This document shows, piece by piece, positions 25,956 through 34,206 of a stretch of 64,000 bases of DNA. Numbering within the stretch: position 1 is the first letter of the stretch; each line of letters begins with the position of its first letter. Origin of the DNA: Microcaldota archaeon (GTDB lineage Archaea > Micrarchaeota > Micrarchaeia > Micrarchaeales > Micrarchaeaceae); assembly GCA_021827995.1 (NCBI GenBank), contig JAKATK010000002.1, positions 1 through 64,000 on the forward strand. The letters run 5' to 3'. The translations under genes and the position numbers were made by a program. The notes under the pieces were generated by a model. That model had not been told where the DNA came from and did no database searches. It saw only the letters and a program-made list of their open reading frames with translations.

Positions 25956-27110
25956 TTGCGCATGAAGAATCTGATGGCTGGGCTCGCGCTGATGGCGATT
26001 GTGGCCACGCTAGTGGCAGCGCCGTTAGCCACCGCAGGAGGCGGGGGTGGCGCGATACCGTGCGGCGGAGTGCCGCAGAGCATAGCCGAGCACCTACAGA
26101 GCAACGAGGCTTGGTACTGCCCGATAAACCAACAGATAGCCGCCCAGTGGGCCAACAGCATGCCGATAGCCATAGTGGCTGTGCTGCTGGCGTTTACCGT
26201 CGCGGCCATAATATTCATGATAGGCACAGCGGTTAAGAGCGACAGGGTGCGCAACTTTGGCGTGGGCGAGTTGTACGAGGCGCTTGCCAGCGCGATAATT
26301 GTGGCGGCTTTCATGTACGTCGCGTCAGTTGTTTTCGGCTACGGCCTAGGCGCACTGGTCGGCCCGGTAAACCCTTATGCAGTATCGTTCAACCTGATAA
26401 CCAATACCGTGAGCACCGCGGAGCAGTTCTACAGCACGCTGTACCAGATATACTTCCTTGACTCTTTCTACGCATCGATTAACGTGAACATATATGGCAA
26501 CATCGAGTCGCTCGGAGCAGGTTCAATCGCGCAGATATTGGTCGCAGGCAACGGAGCCCTGAACCTGCTCAGCATGGCGTACAAGTTCCCGCTGGTATTC
26601 TTCTTCATCCAGCCTGCGGATCTTGTTTCAAAGCTGCTGAGCGACGGCATACTCGCGCTCTACGGAGAGTACTACCTGCTCGTGTTCTTCGCGGTTTCTG
26701 CGATACCGGTTTTCCTCGTGCCAGGGATCGTATTCAGGGCAATCTACCCGACGAGGGCATTCGGCGGCATGCTGATAGCGCTGGCGATAGCGTTCTATCT
26801 TGTAATGCCTGGCCTCTTCTCGATAGCGTACTACTTCACCACACCACAACTGCAGCAGCAGCTAAGGACCGGCGCTTCGCAGCTTGCCCTTTACGGGTCG
26901 GGCTCAGGCGCCATCACCAACGCGCAGTCATCGACATCACCGATAGTTGAGACACTCGGGACGATCAACGCTGCGATGAGCTCGTTCTGGCTGCTCATAC
27001 TATTCTACCCCGGCCTGATAATAGCAGTAACCTACTCGTTCGTGACACAGATAGCGAATTTCATAGGTGGGGCTTCTTACACCGGCAGCAAGCTGCGCTC
27101 GTTCATATGA
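25956..27110 (+). CDS. Six-paralog membrane family, member 6
   Basis: 384 residues from TTG 25956 or ATG 25962. Signal peptide 1-30 (LMAIVATLVAAPLATA) followed by a Gly-rich start of the mature protein and a Cys pair (CGGVPQ...WYCPI). Motif 1: IFMIGTAVKSDRVRNFGVGE with the next helix EALASAIIVAAFM. Motif 2: IVFRAIYPTRAFGGMLIALA with LVMPGLFS near residue 260. The last helix ends in FIGGASYTGSKLRSFI. It closes the operon; the convergent proS stop lies 6 nt downstream, leaving almost no room for separate terminators. Confidence 0.8.
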   Translation: MRMKNLMAGLALMAIVATLVAAPLATAGGGGGAIPCGGVPQSIAEHLQSNEAWYCPINQQIAAQWANSMPIAIVAVLLAFTVAAIIFMIGTAVKSDRVRNFGVGELYEALASAIIVAAFMYVASVVFGYGLGALVGPVNPYAVSFNLITNTVSTAEQFYSTLYQIYFLDSFYASINVNIYGNIESLGAGSIAQILVAGNGALNLLSMAYKFPLVFFFIQPADLVSKLLSDGILALYGEYYLLVFFAVSAIPVFLVPGIVFRAIYPTRAFGGMLIALAIAFYLVMPGLFSIAYYFTTPQLQQQLRTGASQLALYGSGSGAITNAQSSTSPIVETLGTINAAMSSFWLLILFYPGLIIAVTYSFVTQIANFIGGASYTGSKLRSFI

Positions 27111-27116
27111 GCCAGT

Positions 27117-28580
27117 TCAGTAGGACCTGGCGAAGTTGACCACATGCCTGGCGTCCTTGCCGCAGACGACGCACTTCTTGCCGCCGGCCCTGCCCTGCGC
27201 AGAGAACGGCATGTTGGTGCTCTTGGCACCCGTCTTCTCCTTGACCACGGCCTCGCAGGCCGCATCGCCGCACCACGGTGCCTGCACGAAGCCGCCTGAT
27301 TCCAGGCTCTTTGCCAGGGAGTCCATGCTCTCTACGAAACGCGTGTTCGCATCCATGAAAGACAGGGCCCTAGCATACAGGTTGTCGTTTATTGATACAA
27401 GCGTCTCTGTGAGAGCGCCCTCTAGCCCCTCGAGTGACATCTTCGCCTTCGTGCCAGTATCGCGCCTGACGACCGTAACCGAGTGGCCTTCGGCTTCCCT
27501 ACGTCCTATCTCTAGCCTTATCGGTACGCCCATGAGCTCGTACTGGTTGAACTTCCAGCCTGGCGAGTACGCGTCGTCTAGGTCGGTGTGCACCCTCAAT
27601 CTCTTGATCGAGTCCTCGACCGACTTCGCGTAGCTTGATATTGAATCCCTATCGGCACTGCCGTAGATCGGCACTATAGCTACCTGTATCCTCGACACGA
27701 ATGGCGGCATCACGAGACCCTTGTTGTCGCTGTGGGTCGCGACCATCACGCCGAGCTCCCTCGTCGAAATGGCGTAGGTGTTCTGGTATGCGTACTCGCG
27801 CGCGCCGGCCTTGTTCAGGAACGTGATGTCGAAGGCCTTCGAGAAATTCTGGCCGTCGCTGTGCCAGGCCGGCCCCTGTATCACCTTGCCGCTCGGGAGC
27901 AGGTGCTCAAGGCTGTACGACGCGACGGCGCCGGCGAACTTCTCGCTGTCGGTCTTGCGCCCGGGCACGCACGGCAGCGCCATGTAGTCCTTGAGGACTC
28001 GCACATAAATGCCTAGTATGGCGTCGCGCTCCGCGTCTGCTTCCTGCTGCGTGGCGAAGACGCTGTGGCCCTCGTTCCATAGAAACTCCCTGGTGCGCAG
28101 AAGCGGCACCGCGTGCTTGAACTCCCACCTTACGACGTTGTTCCACTGGTTCAGACGCATGGGCAGGTCGCGCCACGAGCGTATCCACTTGGCATACGAA
28201 GGGTACATTATCGTCTCCGATGTCGGCCTGACGGCGAGGCGCTCCTCGAGTTTGGAGCTGCCGGCCTCGGTGACCCAGGCGACCTCTGCGGAGAAGCCAG
28301 CTATGTGCTCCTCCTCCTTATTGAGAAGCTTCTCCGGTATTAGCGACGGGAAGCAGGCGTTCTGGATGCCATCGCGCTTGAACAGGGCGTCGACGGCCCT
28401 CTGCACGCTCTCCCACGCGAAGTAGCTGTCGGGCCTGAGGACTATGGCACCTGACACGTCGCTGTAGTCGATAAAGCCCGAACTGGTGAGCACCTGTGTG
28501 TACCATTCTGAGAAGTCAGTTTCCTTCTTGGCGGTTATGCCTAGTCCCTTCTCCCTGCCAGTATTCGATTCGGTTGCCAC
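27117..28580 (-). CDS. proS: Prolyl-tRNA synthetase (archaeal type)
   Basis: 487 residues from GTG 28580; longer frames reach into the upstream gene and encode non-conserved sequence. Class II motifs: motif 1 region with GAIVLRPDSYFAWESVQ, motif 2 NVVRWEFKHAVPLLRTREFL, and motif 3 GLVMPPFVSRIQVAIVPI (HSDNKGLVMPP). The C-terminus has the zinc-binding-type domain of archaeal/eukaryotic-like ProRS, with CGDAACEAVVKEK and CVVCGK, ending in Tyr (ARSY), as is usual for that subclass. It lies 44 nt after the TFE-like gene on the same strand. Confidence 0.95.
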   Translation of the reverse strand: MATESNTGREKGLGITAKKETDFSEWYTQVLTSSGFIDYSDVSGAIVLRPDSYFAWESVQRAVDALFKRDGIQNACFPSLIPEKLLNKEEEHIAGFSAEVAWVTEAGSSKLEERLAVRPTSETIMYPSYAKWIRSWRDLPMRLNQWNNVVRWEFKHAVPLLRTREFLWNEGHSVFATQQEADAERDAILGIYVRVLKDYMALPCVPGRKTDSEKFAGAVASYSLEHLLPSGKVIQGPAWHSDGQNFSKAFDITFLNKAGAREYAYQNTYAISTRELGVMVATHSDNKGLVMPPFVSRIQVAIVPIYGSADRDSISSYAKSVEDSIKRLRVHTDLDDAYSPGWKFNQYELMGVPIRLEIGRREAEGHSVTVVRRDTGTKAKMSLEGLEGALTETLVSINDNLYARALSFMDANTRFVESMDSLAKSLESGGFVQAPWCGDAACEAVVKEKTGAKSTNMPFSAQGRAGGKKCVVCGKDARHVVNFARSY

Positions 28581-28624
28581 GCTCTCGACCGTGCTCTGGT
28601 AGGATTGTGCGTCGCTCTTTTTAT

Positions 28625-29527
28625 TTATTTGCCGCTGACCAGCGCAGCCGCTGTGCCGCCGACGATGGCCTCGGCATCGGCCCTGTCTATGCGCTTGAGC
28701 TTGCCACCGCAGGCGCACCTGAAATTCGACTCGAAGGCCTTGTCGAACGGTATTACCTCATGGGTGTCTTTGAAGTCCCGGCTGCAGACGAAGTAGTCGT
28801 TGCACTGGTCGTGCACAGTTGACGATTCCTGCGCCGAACCGTTGACATAGCTTATGAAGCTGTCGAGCTTGTCGACGTTTATGAACCATGCGAAGAGCAG
28901 CCAGCCATTGGTGTTCTTGGCTACGTAATAGTTGGTTATGCCGTAGCCTTGAAGTATGTTCAGTATACGCCTTACCGCATTTATCTTTAGGCCTAGTTGC
29001 TCCGCGATATAGTCGTCGGTGCGTGACGTCGCCAGCATGCCTATGACGTCGAGAGCGACCGCGCCGACGTTCTTCCTCAAATACTCGGCTATCAACTCGT
29101 TGCCAAGCAAATCGTTTATCGCCTTGCGCACTACCTCTGGCTTCTTGATGTTGAGGTTCTTCATCTTGGCCTTGTGCTCGCCGTCATACCCTATGCTAGA
29201 TGCGTCAGCGACCTTCAACGCAATCTCCTGAGCTTCGCGCTTAGGAGGCAGCGACGTCTTATCTACCCCTATCGCCGCGCCTGGGCTGCTCGCATGGGTC
29301 TTGCGCTTCGGATCACTGGCAGGCACCTTTATTACTGCGCCATGCGCTCCCTTGCGTATGGCCGTGGTCCTGGCGCTGCGCATGGGTGCATGCCCATGGC
29401 TGCGCGCTGTTTTTTTCTTACTGCTAGCAGAGGCACCAGCCCCCTTAGACAACTTCTTGGAAGACACTGTATAACCTGCCTGAGATAGTTTTGTGCATTT
29501 TTCAATATTTAAAGCTACTGGTGTCAA
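28625..29527 (-). CDS. tfe: TFE-alpha-like transcription initiation factor with basic extension
   Basis: 300 residues. Residues 1-105 are a low-complexity basic extension (KKTARSHGHAPMRSART). From about 113 comes an extended winged helix (PEVVRKAINDLLGNELIAEY... AEQLGLKINAVRRILNILQ... NGWLLFAWFINVDKL) as in archaeal TFE, which helps TBP/TFB open the promoter. The following zinc ribbon is degenerate: FVCSRDF has only one Cys of the first knuckle, then RCACGGKL. A coiled linker between them is shorter than usual. The real start may be downstream of 29527. A different winged-helix factor is possible but less likely. Confidence 0.7.
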   Translation of the reverse strand: MTPVALNIEKCTKLSQAGYTVSSKKLSKGAGASASSKKKTARSHGHAPMRSARTTAIRKGAHGAVIKVPASDPKRKTHASSPGAAIGVDKTSLPPKREAQEIALKVADASSIGYDGEHKAKMKNLNIKKPEVVRKAINDLLGNELIAEYLRKNVGAVALDVIGMLATSRTDDYIAEQLGLKINAVRRILNILQGYGITNYYVAKNTNGWLLFAWFINVDKLDSFISYVNGSAQESSTVHDQCNDYFVCSRDFKDTHEVIPFDKAFESNFRCACGGKLKRIDRADAEAIVGGTAAALVSGK

Positions 29528-29528
29528 T

Positions 29529-29616
29529 GGCTTTGCTCAAATATTCATTTCTGCTCATAAATCATCGTATCTGCCCAAAATTGCGGTTTACGAGCAGATT
29601 TGTGAGCGAAGTAGCC
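29529..29616. repeat. 88-bp inverted-repeat element (GCTC/GAGC array)
   Basis: It begins GGCTTTGCTCA and ends TGAGCGAAGTAGCC, its imperfect inverse. Inside are further copies of a TGCTCA-like word in both orientations (29551, 29591, 29603). Size and end sequence recall the 86-bp element at 6062-6147, but no target duplication is visible. It occupies the divergent promoter region between the TFE-like gene and the L7Ae gene. Confidence 0.5.
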
Positions 29617-29747
29617 ATAGCGATAAGAGTTAAATAGGTTTTGGGCCATATCTACGCAGCCTGGAGCGATTGCTTGTGGTGGTGCCCGACTGGCGCACCC
29701 GCACAAGGTCGCCGTGAGTGGCCGTCTCGCTTATTTACGGTGTTTGT

Positions 29748-30170
29748 ATGGCGAAATCGTACGTGAAGTTTGAGGTACCGACCGAGGTCGTGTCTAAGAC
29801 TTATGAGGCACTGCAGCTTGCAAAGCAGTCCGGCGCCGTAAAGAAGGGCGCGAACGAGGTTACGAAGAGCATAGAGCGAGGGCTGGCGTCGTTCGTGGTC
29901 ATGGCCGGAGACGTCGAGCCTGAGGAGGTAGTGATGCACATACCGATGCTATGCCAGCAGAAGGGCGTGGCTTACTCGTATGTGCCGAGCAAGCTTGAAC
30001 TGGGCAAGAGCATAGGTCTTGGGGTGCCGTGCACTGCAGTGGCTGTAGAGAATCAGGGCAATGCCGCATCCTCTATAAAGGACATAGTATCGAAGCTTAC
30101 TGGCATATCGCAAAAGCAGGCGAAGGAGCCGATAGCAAAGGCCGATGCCTCCAATGAGGCGAAGAAGTAA
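29748..30170 (+). CDS. rpl7ae: Ribosomal protein L7Ae (eL8), K-turn binder
   Basis: 140 residues from ATG 29748. The L7Ae core is clear: the RNA-contact segment GAVKKGANEVTKSIERG, the hydrophobic MAGDVEPEEVVMHIPMLCQ, and the loop LGVPCTAVAV. It binds kink-turns in 23S rRNA and in box C/D, H/ACA and RNase P RNAs. The last 20 residues are a Lys/Ala-rich tail. A TATA-like TTAAATAGG lies near 29630, giving a leader of some 90 nt. It is first in the L7Ae-S28e-L24e cluster, an order common in archaea. Confidence 0.95.
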   Translation: MAKSYVKFEVPTEVVSKTYEALQLAKQSGAVKKGANEVTKSIERGLASFVVMAGDVEPEEVVMHIPMLCQQKGVAYSYVPSKLELGKSIGLGVPCTAVAVENQGNAASSIKDIVSKLTGISQKQAKEPIAKADASNEAKK

Positions 30171-30191
30171 AACCAACTGAGGTGCATCCGG

Positions 30192-30422
30192 ATGGCCGCC
30201 GAAGAGAGACAGTTTTCTGGCTTCCTCGCTGAGATCGTAGAGATAAGGGGCGGGGTCAAGACCGGCATATCCGGAGAGATCTACGTCGTGTCGTGCAGGA
30301 TACTCGAGGGCAAGGACAAGGGCAGGATAATAAGGAGGAACATGCTAGGACCGGCCAGGGTAGGCGATGTCATAAGGCTGCCTGATACAAGCAGGGAAGC
30401 GAGAGAGATAAGGGTGAAGTGA
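30192..30422 (+). CDS. rps28e: Ribosomal protein S28e
   Basis: 76 residues. OB-fold protein with the conserved tail RIIRRNMLGPARVGDVIRLPDTSREAREIR near the C-terminus and GVKTGISGEIY in the middle. ATG 30192 is preceded by GAGGTG at Shine-Dalgarno spacing. Sits 21 nt after L7Ae and 4 nt before L24e. Confidence 0.95.
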   Translation: MAAEERQFSGFLAEIVEIRGGVKTGISGEIYVVSCRILEGKDKGRIIRRNMLGPARVGDVIRLPDTSREAREIRVK

Positions 30423-30426
30423 GCCT

Positions 30427-30606
30427 ATGCCGCGCAGATGCACTTACTGCACAAGGGAGATACCGTTCGGCACTGGTATGATGTACGTGCAGCGCGGTGG
30501 CGAGGCGCACTTCTACTGCTCGAGGCGCTGTTTCAGGAACAGCGTCGTAATGCATAAGCGCTTCAACAAGAAGGAGCTCGTAACTAAGAGCGCCGCAAGG
30601 ACCTAG
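30427..30606 (+). CDS. rpl24e: Ribosomal protein L24e
   Basis: 59 residues, too short for many gene callers. It has the L24e zinc finger CTYC...CSRRC with FGTGMMYVQRGGEAHFYCS between, and the downstream FRNSVVMHKRFNKKELVTKS. Stop TAG 30604-30606 overlaps the stop of the convergent ftsZ gene by 4 nt. Confidence 0.93.
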   Translation: MPRRCTYCTREIPFGTGMMYVQRGGEAHFYCSRRCFRNSVVMHKRFNKKELVTKSAART

Positions 30607-31691
30607 CGCTTCTTCTCCTCTTCGAAAATCTCGTCTAGGTCGAGCTTCTCGGTCTCTTTCATCTTCCTGGCTATGCCCTCCTCAGTGTACTCAGGGAAAT
30701 CGACACCGCTGACGACGATCATGACGCGCAGGGCATCGCGCTGCATGTTCTGTTCTATCCTGGCGCCCCACTTGAGCATCGCGTCCTTGCTTATCCTGCG
30801 CGCCACCTCCTGGAAGACGGTCTCGGCCTCGCGCAGGGTCAGGCTCTCGCCGCCCACGATGTTGACGAGCGCCTTCTTCGCGTTTCCGAGGCTAGCGTCG
30901 AGGAGCGGGCTCTTTATCGCGTTCTCTAGAGCTATCGATGCGCGGCCGGTGCCGTCGCTCGCGTTGGCGCCCTCCCCGGAACCTATGACCGCGTAGCCGG
31001 ACTCCTTCAGCACCATCTTGAGGTCGGCGAAGTCTATGTTGACCATTCCCGGCTTCGTGACCATCTCCACTATGCCCTTCGTGGCGCTGGCTAGAACCTC
31101 ATCGGATACCCTGAATGCCATGTTGAGCGGCAGGTCCGGCGCTATCGCTAGGAGTTTGTCGTTGTGGATTATGATGACGGTGTCAGCAACCTTGCTAAGC
31201 TTAGACAGGCCCTCCAGGGCGTTGCGCATGCGCATCTTGCCCTCGCTGGAGAACGGTAGCGTAACAATAGCCACGGTCAGCGCGCCCACCTCCTTTGCCT
31301 CATGCGCTATGACGCTAACCGAGCCGGTGCCGGTGCCGCCGCCCAAGCCGCAGGTAACAAAAACCAGGTTGGAACCCTCGAGCAGGTGCCTGATCTCCTC
31401 CCTGCTCTCTATCGCCGCTTCCTCACCGACCTTGATGTCGCTGCCTGCGCCGAGACCCCTGGTGACCTTCTTGCCGAGAAGCAGCTTGCGCTCGGCCTTG
31501 GTCTTGACGAGATGCGGCGCATCGGTGTTCATGGCTACCGTTATGGCACCCTGCACGCCCACGCCTGCCAGCCTGGCTATCGTGTTGCTGCCGCTGCCGC
31601 CGGTGCCGACTATATATATTTTAGGCTTGGCGCTCTCTATGAACTTCAGTATCTCCTCATCGTCAGGTGAAAGAACCTCGGTCGCCTCCAT
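30603..31691 (-). CDS. ftsZ: FtsZ-family GTPase (copy 1)
   Basis: 362 residues from ATG 31691; the open frame runs further upstream but without FtsZ-like sequence. GTP-binding blocks: IYIVGTGGSGSNTIARL, the tubulin signature LGGGTGTGSV, and the synergy (T7) loop NIDFADLK. After the GTPase core there is a short acidic/basic tail ending DEIFEEEKKR. In archaea FtsZ1/FtsZ2 form the cytokinetic rings. This copy has an N-terminal 25-residue acidic extension (EATEVLSPDDEEILKF). Divergently transcribed from copies 2 and 3, with a 270-nt AT-rich gap between. Confidence 0.93.
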   Translation of the reverse strand: MEATEVLSPDDEEILKFIESAKPKIYIVGTGGSGSNTIARLAGVGVQGAITVAMNTDAPHLVKTKAERKLLLGKKVTRGLGAGSDIKVGEEAAIESREEIRHLLEGSNLVFVTCGLGGGTGTGSVSVIAHEAKEVGALTVAIVTLPFSSEGKMRMRNALEGLSKLSKVADTVIIIHNDKLLAIAPDLPLNMAFRVSDEVLASATKGIVEMVTKPGMVNIDFADLKMVLKESGYAVIGSGEGANASDGTGRASIALENAIKSPLLDASLGNAKKALVNIVGGESLTLREAETVFQEVARRISKDAMLKWGARIEQNMQRDALRVMIVVSGVDFPEYTEEGIARKMKETEKLDLDEIFEEEKKR

Positions 31692-31961
31692 CGCCAATCG
31701 CCCGATTAGTGTTTCTCGGAAAGAGATAAAAACCTGATTGTGCACTCGTCGATTCGGGGCGATGCGCACGCGCAGAATCCGACGCTTCATGCCGCAATAT
31801 CGCATTGTATATAAGTATAAATTATTTACTTTTACTATACTTTTATTTATTTGTGTAAAAGATTTTATTTTGGCGGCCGCTTTTGCTCTATGCGCGCATT
31901 GGCGTGACCTGGAGAGAGCTTTTTTAAATCTATTGATGCATATCACTACCAGGTGACCAGT
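31692..31961. promoter_or_regulatory. Divergent ftsZ promoter region
   Basis: The stretch 31800-31875 is strikingly AT-rich (TATATAAG, ATAAATTATTTA) and can supply the promoter of the minus-strand ftsZ. For the plus-strand ftsZ a TATA element TTTTTAAAT is at 31921-31929 and a Shine-Dalgarno AGGTGA at 31951-31956. Confidence 0.6.
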
Positions 31962-33005
31962 ATGAGCGACATCAACAGTGTAATTGCGGAGCCGAAGGCT
32001 TCCGAGGAGTTCGGCGCGGCAGAGATAAAGATCGTTACTGCCGGGTTTGGCGGGGCGGGCAACAACATAGTTAACCGTCTTCTCAAGGCGGGTGTGAAGG
32101 GCACCGAGTTCATTGCACTCAACACCGACGCCCAGCACTTCAAGCTTGTTGACGACAGGATAAAGAAGATACTTATAGGTAAGAGCATAACCCGCGGCCT
32201 GGGCGCTGGCGGCGATCCGAAAATCGGCGAGAAGGCGGCCGAGGTAGACAGGCAGACTATAGAGGAGGCGCTCTCTGGCTCCCAGCTGGTATTTCTGTGC
32301 GCTGGCATGGGCGGCGGTACGGGCACTGGCGCGATAAAGGTCGCGGCACAGGTGGCGAAGGAGCAGGGCGCCATAGTCGTCGCTATGGTTACATACCCGT
32401 TCGACCTGGAGCGCGTTCGCAAGGTCAAGGCTGAGGAGGGCATACAGGAGCTCCGGAGGTACAGCGACAGCGTGATCATACTGGACAACAACAGGCTGGT
32501 CAAGCTGGCCCCGAACCTCCCGATGGACGAGGCGTTCAAGTTGGCCGATGAGGTGCTGGCCAAGGCCATAGGCGGCCTTGTCTGGACCATAACGCAGCCT
32601 AGCCTGATAAACATAGACTTCGCTGACGTGAGGTCCATAATGGGCAACGGCGACGTGGGCTTCATAGCTGTAGGTAACGGCAAGGGCAACGACAAGGTGG
32701 GAATAGCTGCCGAGGCTGTGCTCAAGAACAAGCTCCTGGACGTCGACTTCGAGGGAGCGTCAGGTGCCCTCGTGCACATATCCGGCGGCACCTCGCTAAC
32801 CATAGGTGATGCGATAAAGGCTGGCGACCTCATAACGAGCAGGATGGACCCGAAGGCCAACATAAAGTGGGGGGCGCGGATCATACCGGGCTTCGAGGAT
32901 CAGATCGAGATCGTTGCCATAGTCACTGGCGTAAAAGGCTCTAGCATTGTCGGCAAGCCTGAGATGAAGCAGAAGGCGCCGTACAGCGAACTGGAGTCCA
33001 TATGA
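31962..33005 (+). CDS. ftsZ: FtsZ-family GTPase (copy 2)
   Basis: 347 residues from ATG 31962, 5 nt after AGGTGA. Intact GTPase motifs: IVTAGFGGAGNNIVNRL, MGGGTGTGAI (tubulin signature) and NIDFADVR (T7 loop). The C-terminal subdomain follows (KWGARIIPGFEDQIEIVAIV), then a short tail ending APYSELESI. It shares the LGKSITRGLGAGG and DLERVRK-type wording with copy 3, 36 nt downstream, and is closer to it than to copy 1. It is expected to polymerise with GTP. Confidence 0.94.
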   Translation: MSDINSVIAEPKASEEFGAAEIKIVTAGFGGAGNNIVNRLLKAGVKGTEFIALNTDAQHFKLVDDRIKKILIGKSITRGLGAGGDPKIGEKAAEVDRQTIEEALSGSQLVFLCAGMGGGTGTGAIKVAAQVAKEQGAIVVAMVTYPFDLERVRKVKAEEGIQELRRYSDSVIILDNNRLVKLAPNLPMDEAFKLADEVLAKAIGGLVWTITQPSLINIDFADVRSIMGNGDVGFIAVGNGKGNDKVGIAAEAVLKNKLLDVDFEGASGALVHISGGTSLTIGDAIKAGDLITSRMDPKANIKWGARIIPGFEDQIEIVAIVTGVKGSSIVGKPEMKQKAPYSELESI

Positions 33006-33041
33006 AGGCAGGCGACGCCTTCATCACGTTTGGGTGAGTAT

Positions 33042-34076
33042 ATGGTTTTGGAGAACCCGGATTCGGAAGAGTTTAGCGCGAAGCTTGCGGTGGTTGGCCT
33101 CGGCGGGCAGGGCAGCAACCTGATAAACAGGTTGTACAACAGCGGCATAAAGAGCGCCGCGACGTTTGCCTTCAACACCGACGCCAAGCACCTCAACATA
33201 GTCAGCGCGCACAGGAAGCTGCTCCTTGGCAAGAGCATAACCAACGGGCTGGGCGCAGGCGGCTACCCAGAGATTGGTGCCAAGGCTGCGGACGCGAGCA
33301 GGACGGAGATAACGAACCTGCTGCAAGGCTACGACCTTGTCTTCCTCGCTGCCGGCATGGGAGGCGGCACAGGGGGCGGCTCAGCGCCGGTGGTGGCGCA
33401 GATAGCTAGGGAGCAGGGCTCGCTAGTCGTGGCTTTCGTGACGTACCCGTTCGCGCTGGAGCGCAGCAGGAAGACAAAGGCCGACTGGAGCCTGCAACAG
33501 CTCACGAAGAACGCAGACACGACGATAATAATCGAGAACGACAGGCTGCTGAGCTACGCACCGAACCTGCCGATGGAGAAGGCCTTCGAGCTCATAGACA
33601 ACATCACGGCCAACGCGGTCAAGGGCATAGCGGACACGATAATGCTGCCTAGCCTGATAAACCTCGACTACGCTGACGTGCGCACTGTCATGCGCGACGC
33701 TGGTGCAGCTGTGATAAACATAGGCACTGGAAACGGCAGCGACAGGGTAGAGCACGCGATAAAGTCTACGCGTTCGCACCCGCTGCTGAACGTCGACACC
33801 ACCGGAGCGAAGAGCGCGATGGTACACGTGACCGGAGGGACCTCGCTGACGATAGACGAGGCCACGCGGGTTGGCGCAGGGGTCACGGAGGACCTTGACG
33901 CGAAGGCGAATGTCATATTCGGAGCCAGGCTTATGCCGGACATGGGCGACCAGCTTAGGGTGATGTCGATAATCACAGGGGTCAAGCCAAGGCTCGGGCA
34001 GGGCATACCCGAACCGAGGGGCTACGACAGCAAGTACGCAGCGTCCGACTTGAACCTAGGCCTCGAACTGATATGA
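33042..34076 (+). CDS. FtsZ-family protein with altered tubulin signature (copy 3)
   Basis: 344 residues from ATG 33042, with GGTGAG 6 nt before. The FtsZ fold is complete: AVVGLGGQGSNLINRL, LGKSITNGLGAGGYP, the T7 loop NLDYADVR and the C-terminal subdomain. The tubulin signature reads MGGGTGGGSAP where functional FtsZs have GGGTGTG: the last Thr is Gly. That Thr lies against the GTP phosphates, so GTP binding or hydrolysis may differ, although several FtsZ-like/CetZ relatives tolerate changes here. The C-terminal tail (RGYDSKYAASDLNLGLEL) differs from copy 2. Probably co-transcribed with copy 2. Confidence 0.9.
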   Translation: MVLENPDSEEFSAKLAVVGLGGQGSNLINRLYNSGIKSAATFAFNTDAKHLNIVSAHRKLLLGKSITNGLGAGGYPEIGAKAADASRTEITNLLQGYDLVFLAAGMGGGTGGGSAPVVAQIAREQGSLVVAFVTYPFALERSRKTKADWSLQQLTKNADTTIIIENDRLLSYAPNLPMEKAFELIDNITANAVKGIADTIMLPSLINLDYADVRTVMRDAGAAVINIGTGNGSDRVEHAIKSTRSHPLLNVDTTGAKSAMVHVTGGTSLTIDEATRVGAGVTEDLDAKANVIFGARLMPDMGDQLRVMSIITGVKPRLGQGIPEPRGYDSKYAASDLNLGLELI

Positions 34077-34206
34077 GCGCGCAGGAACTGCAGCGGCGAC
34101 GGCGAGCCATGTAGTCTCACCCACGGGCACCGCAGTGGCTGCCGCTAAGGCATAAATACTGTTGGTGCTCAATCCCATATTCGGCGTGGCGAGCCGCGCC
34201 GGATAT

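Noticed and set aside
31946-32884. 312-residue minus-strand frame
   Set aside because: Shadow of ftsZ copy 2; Ser/Pro-rich and without any domain.
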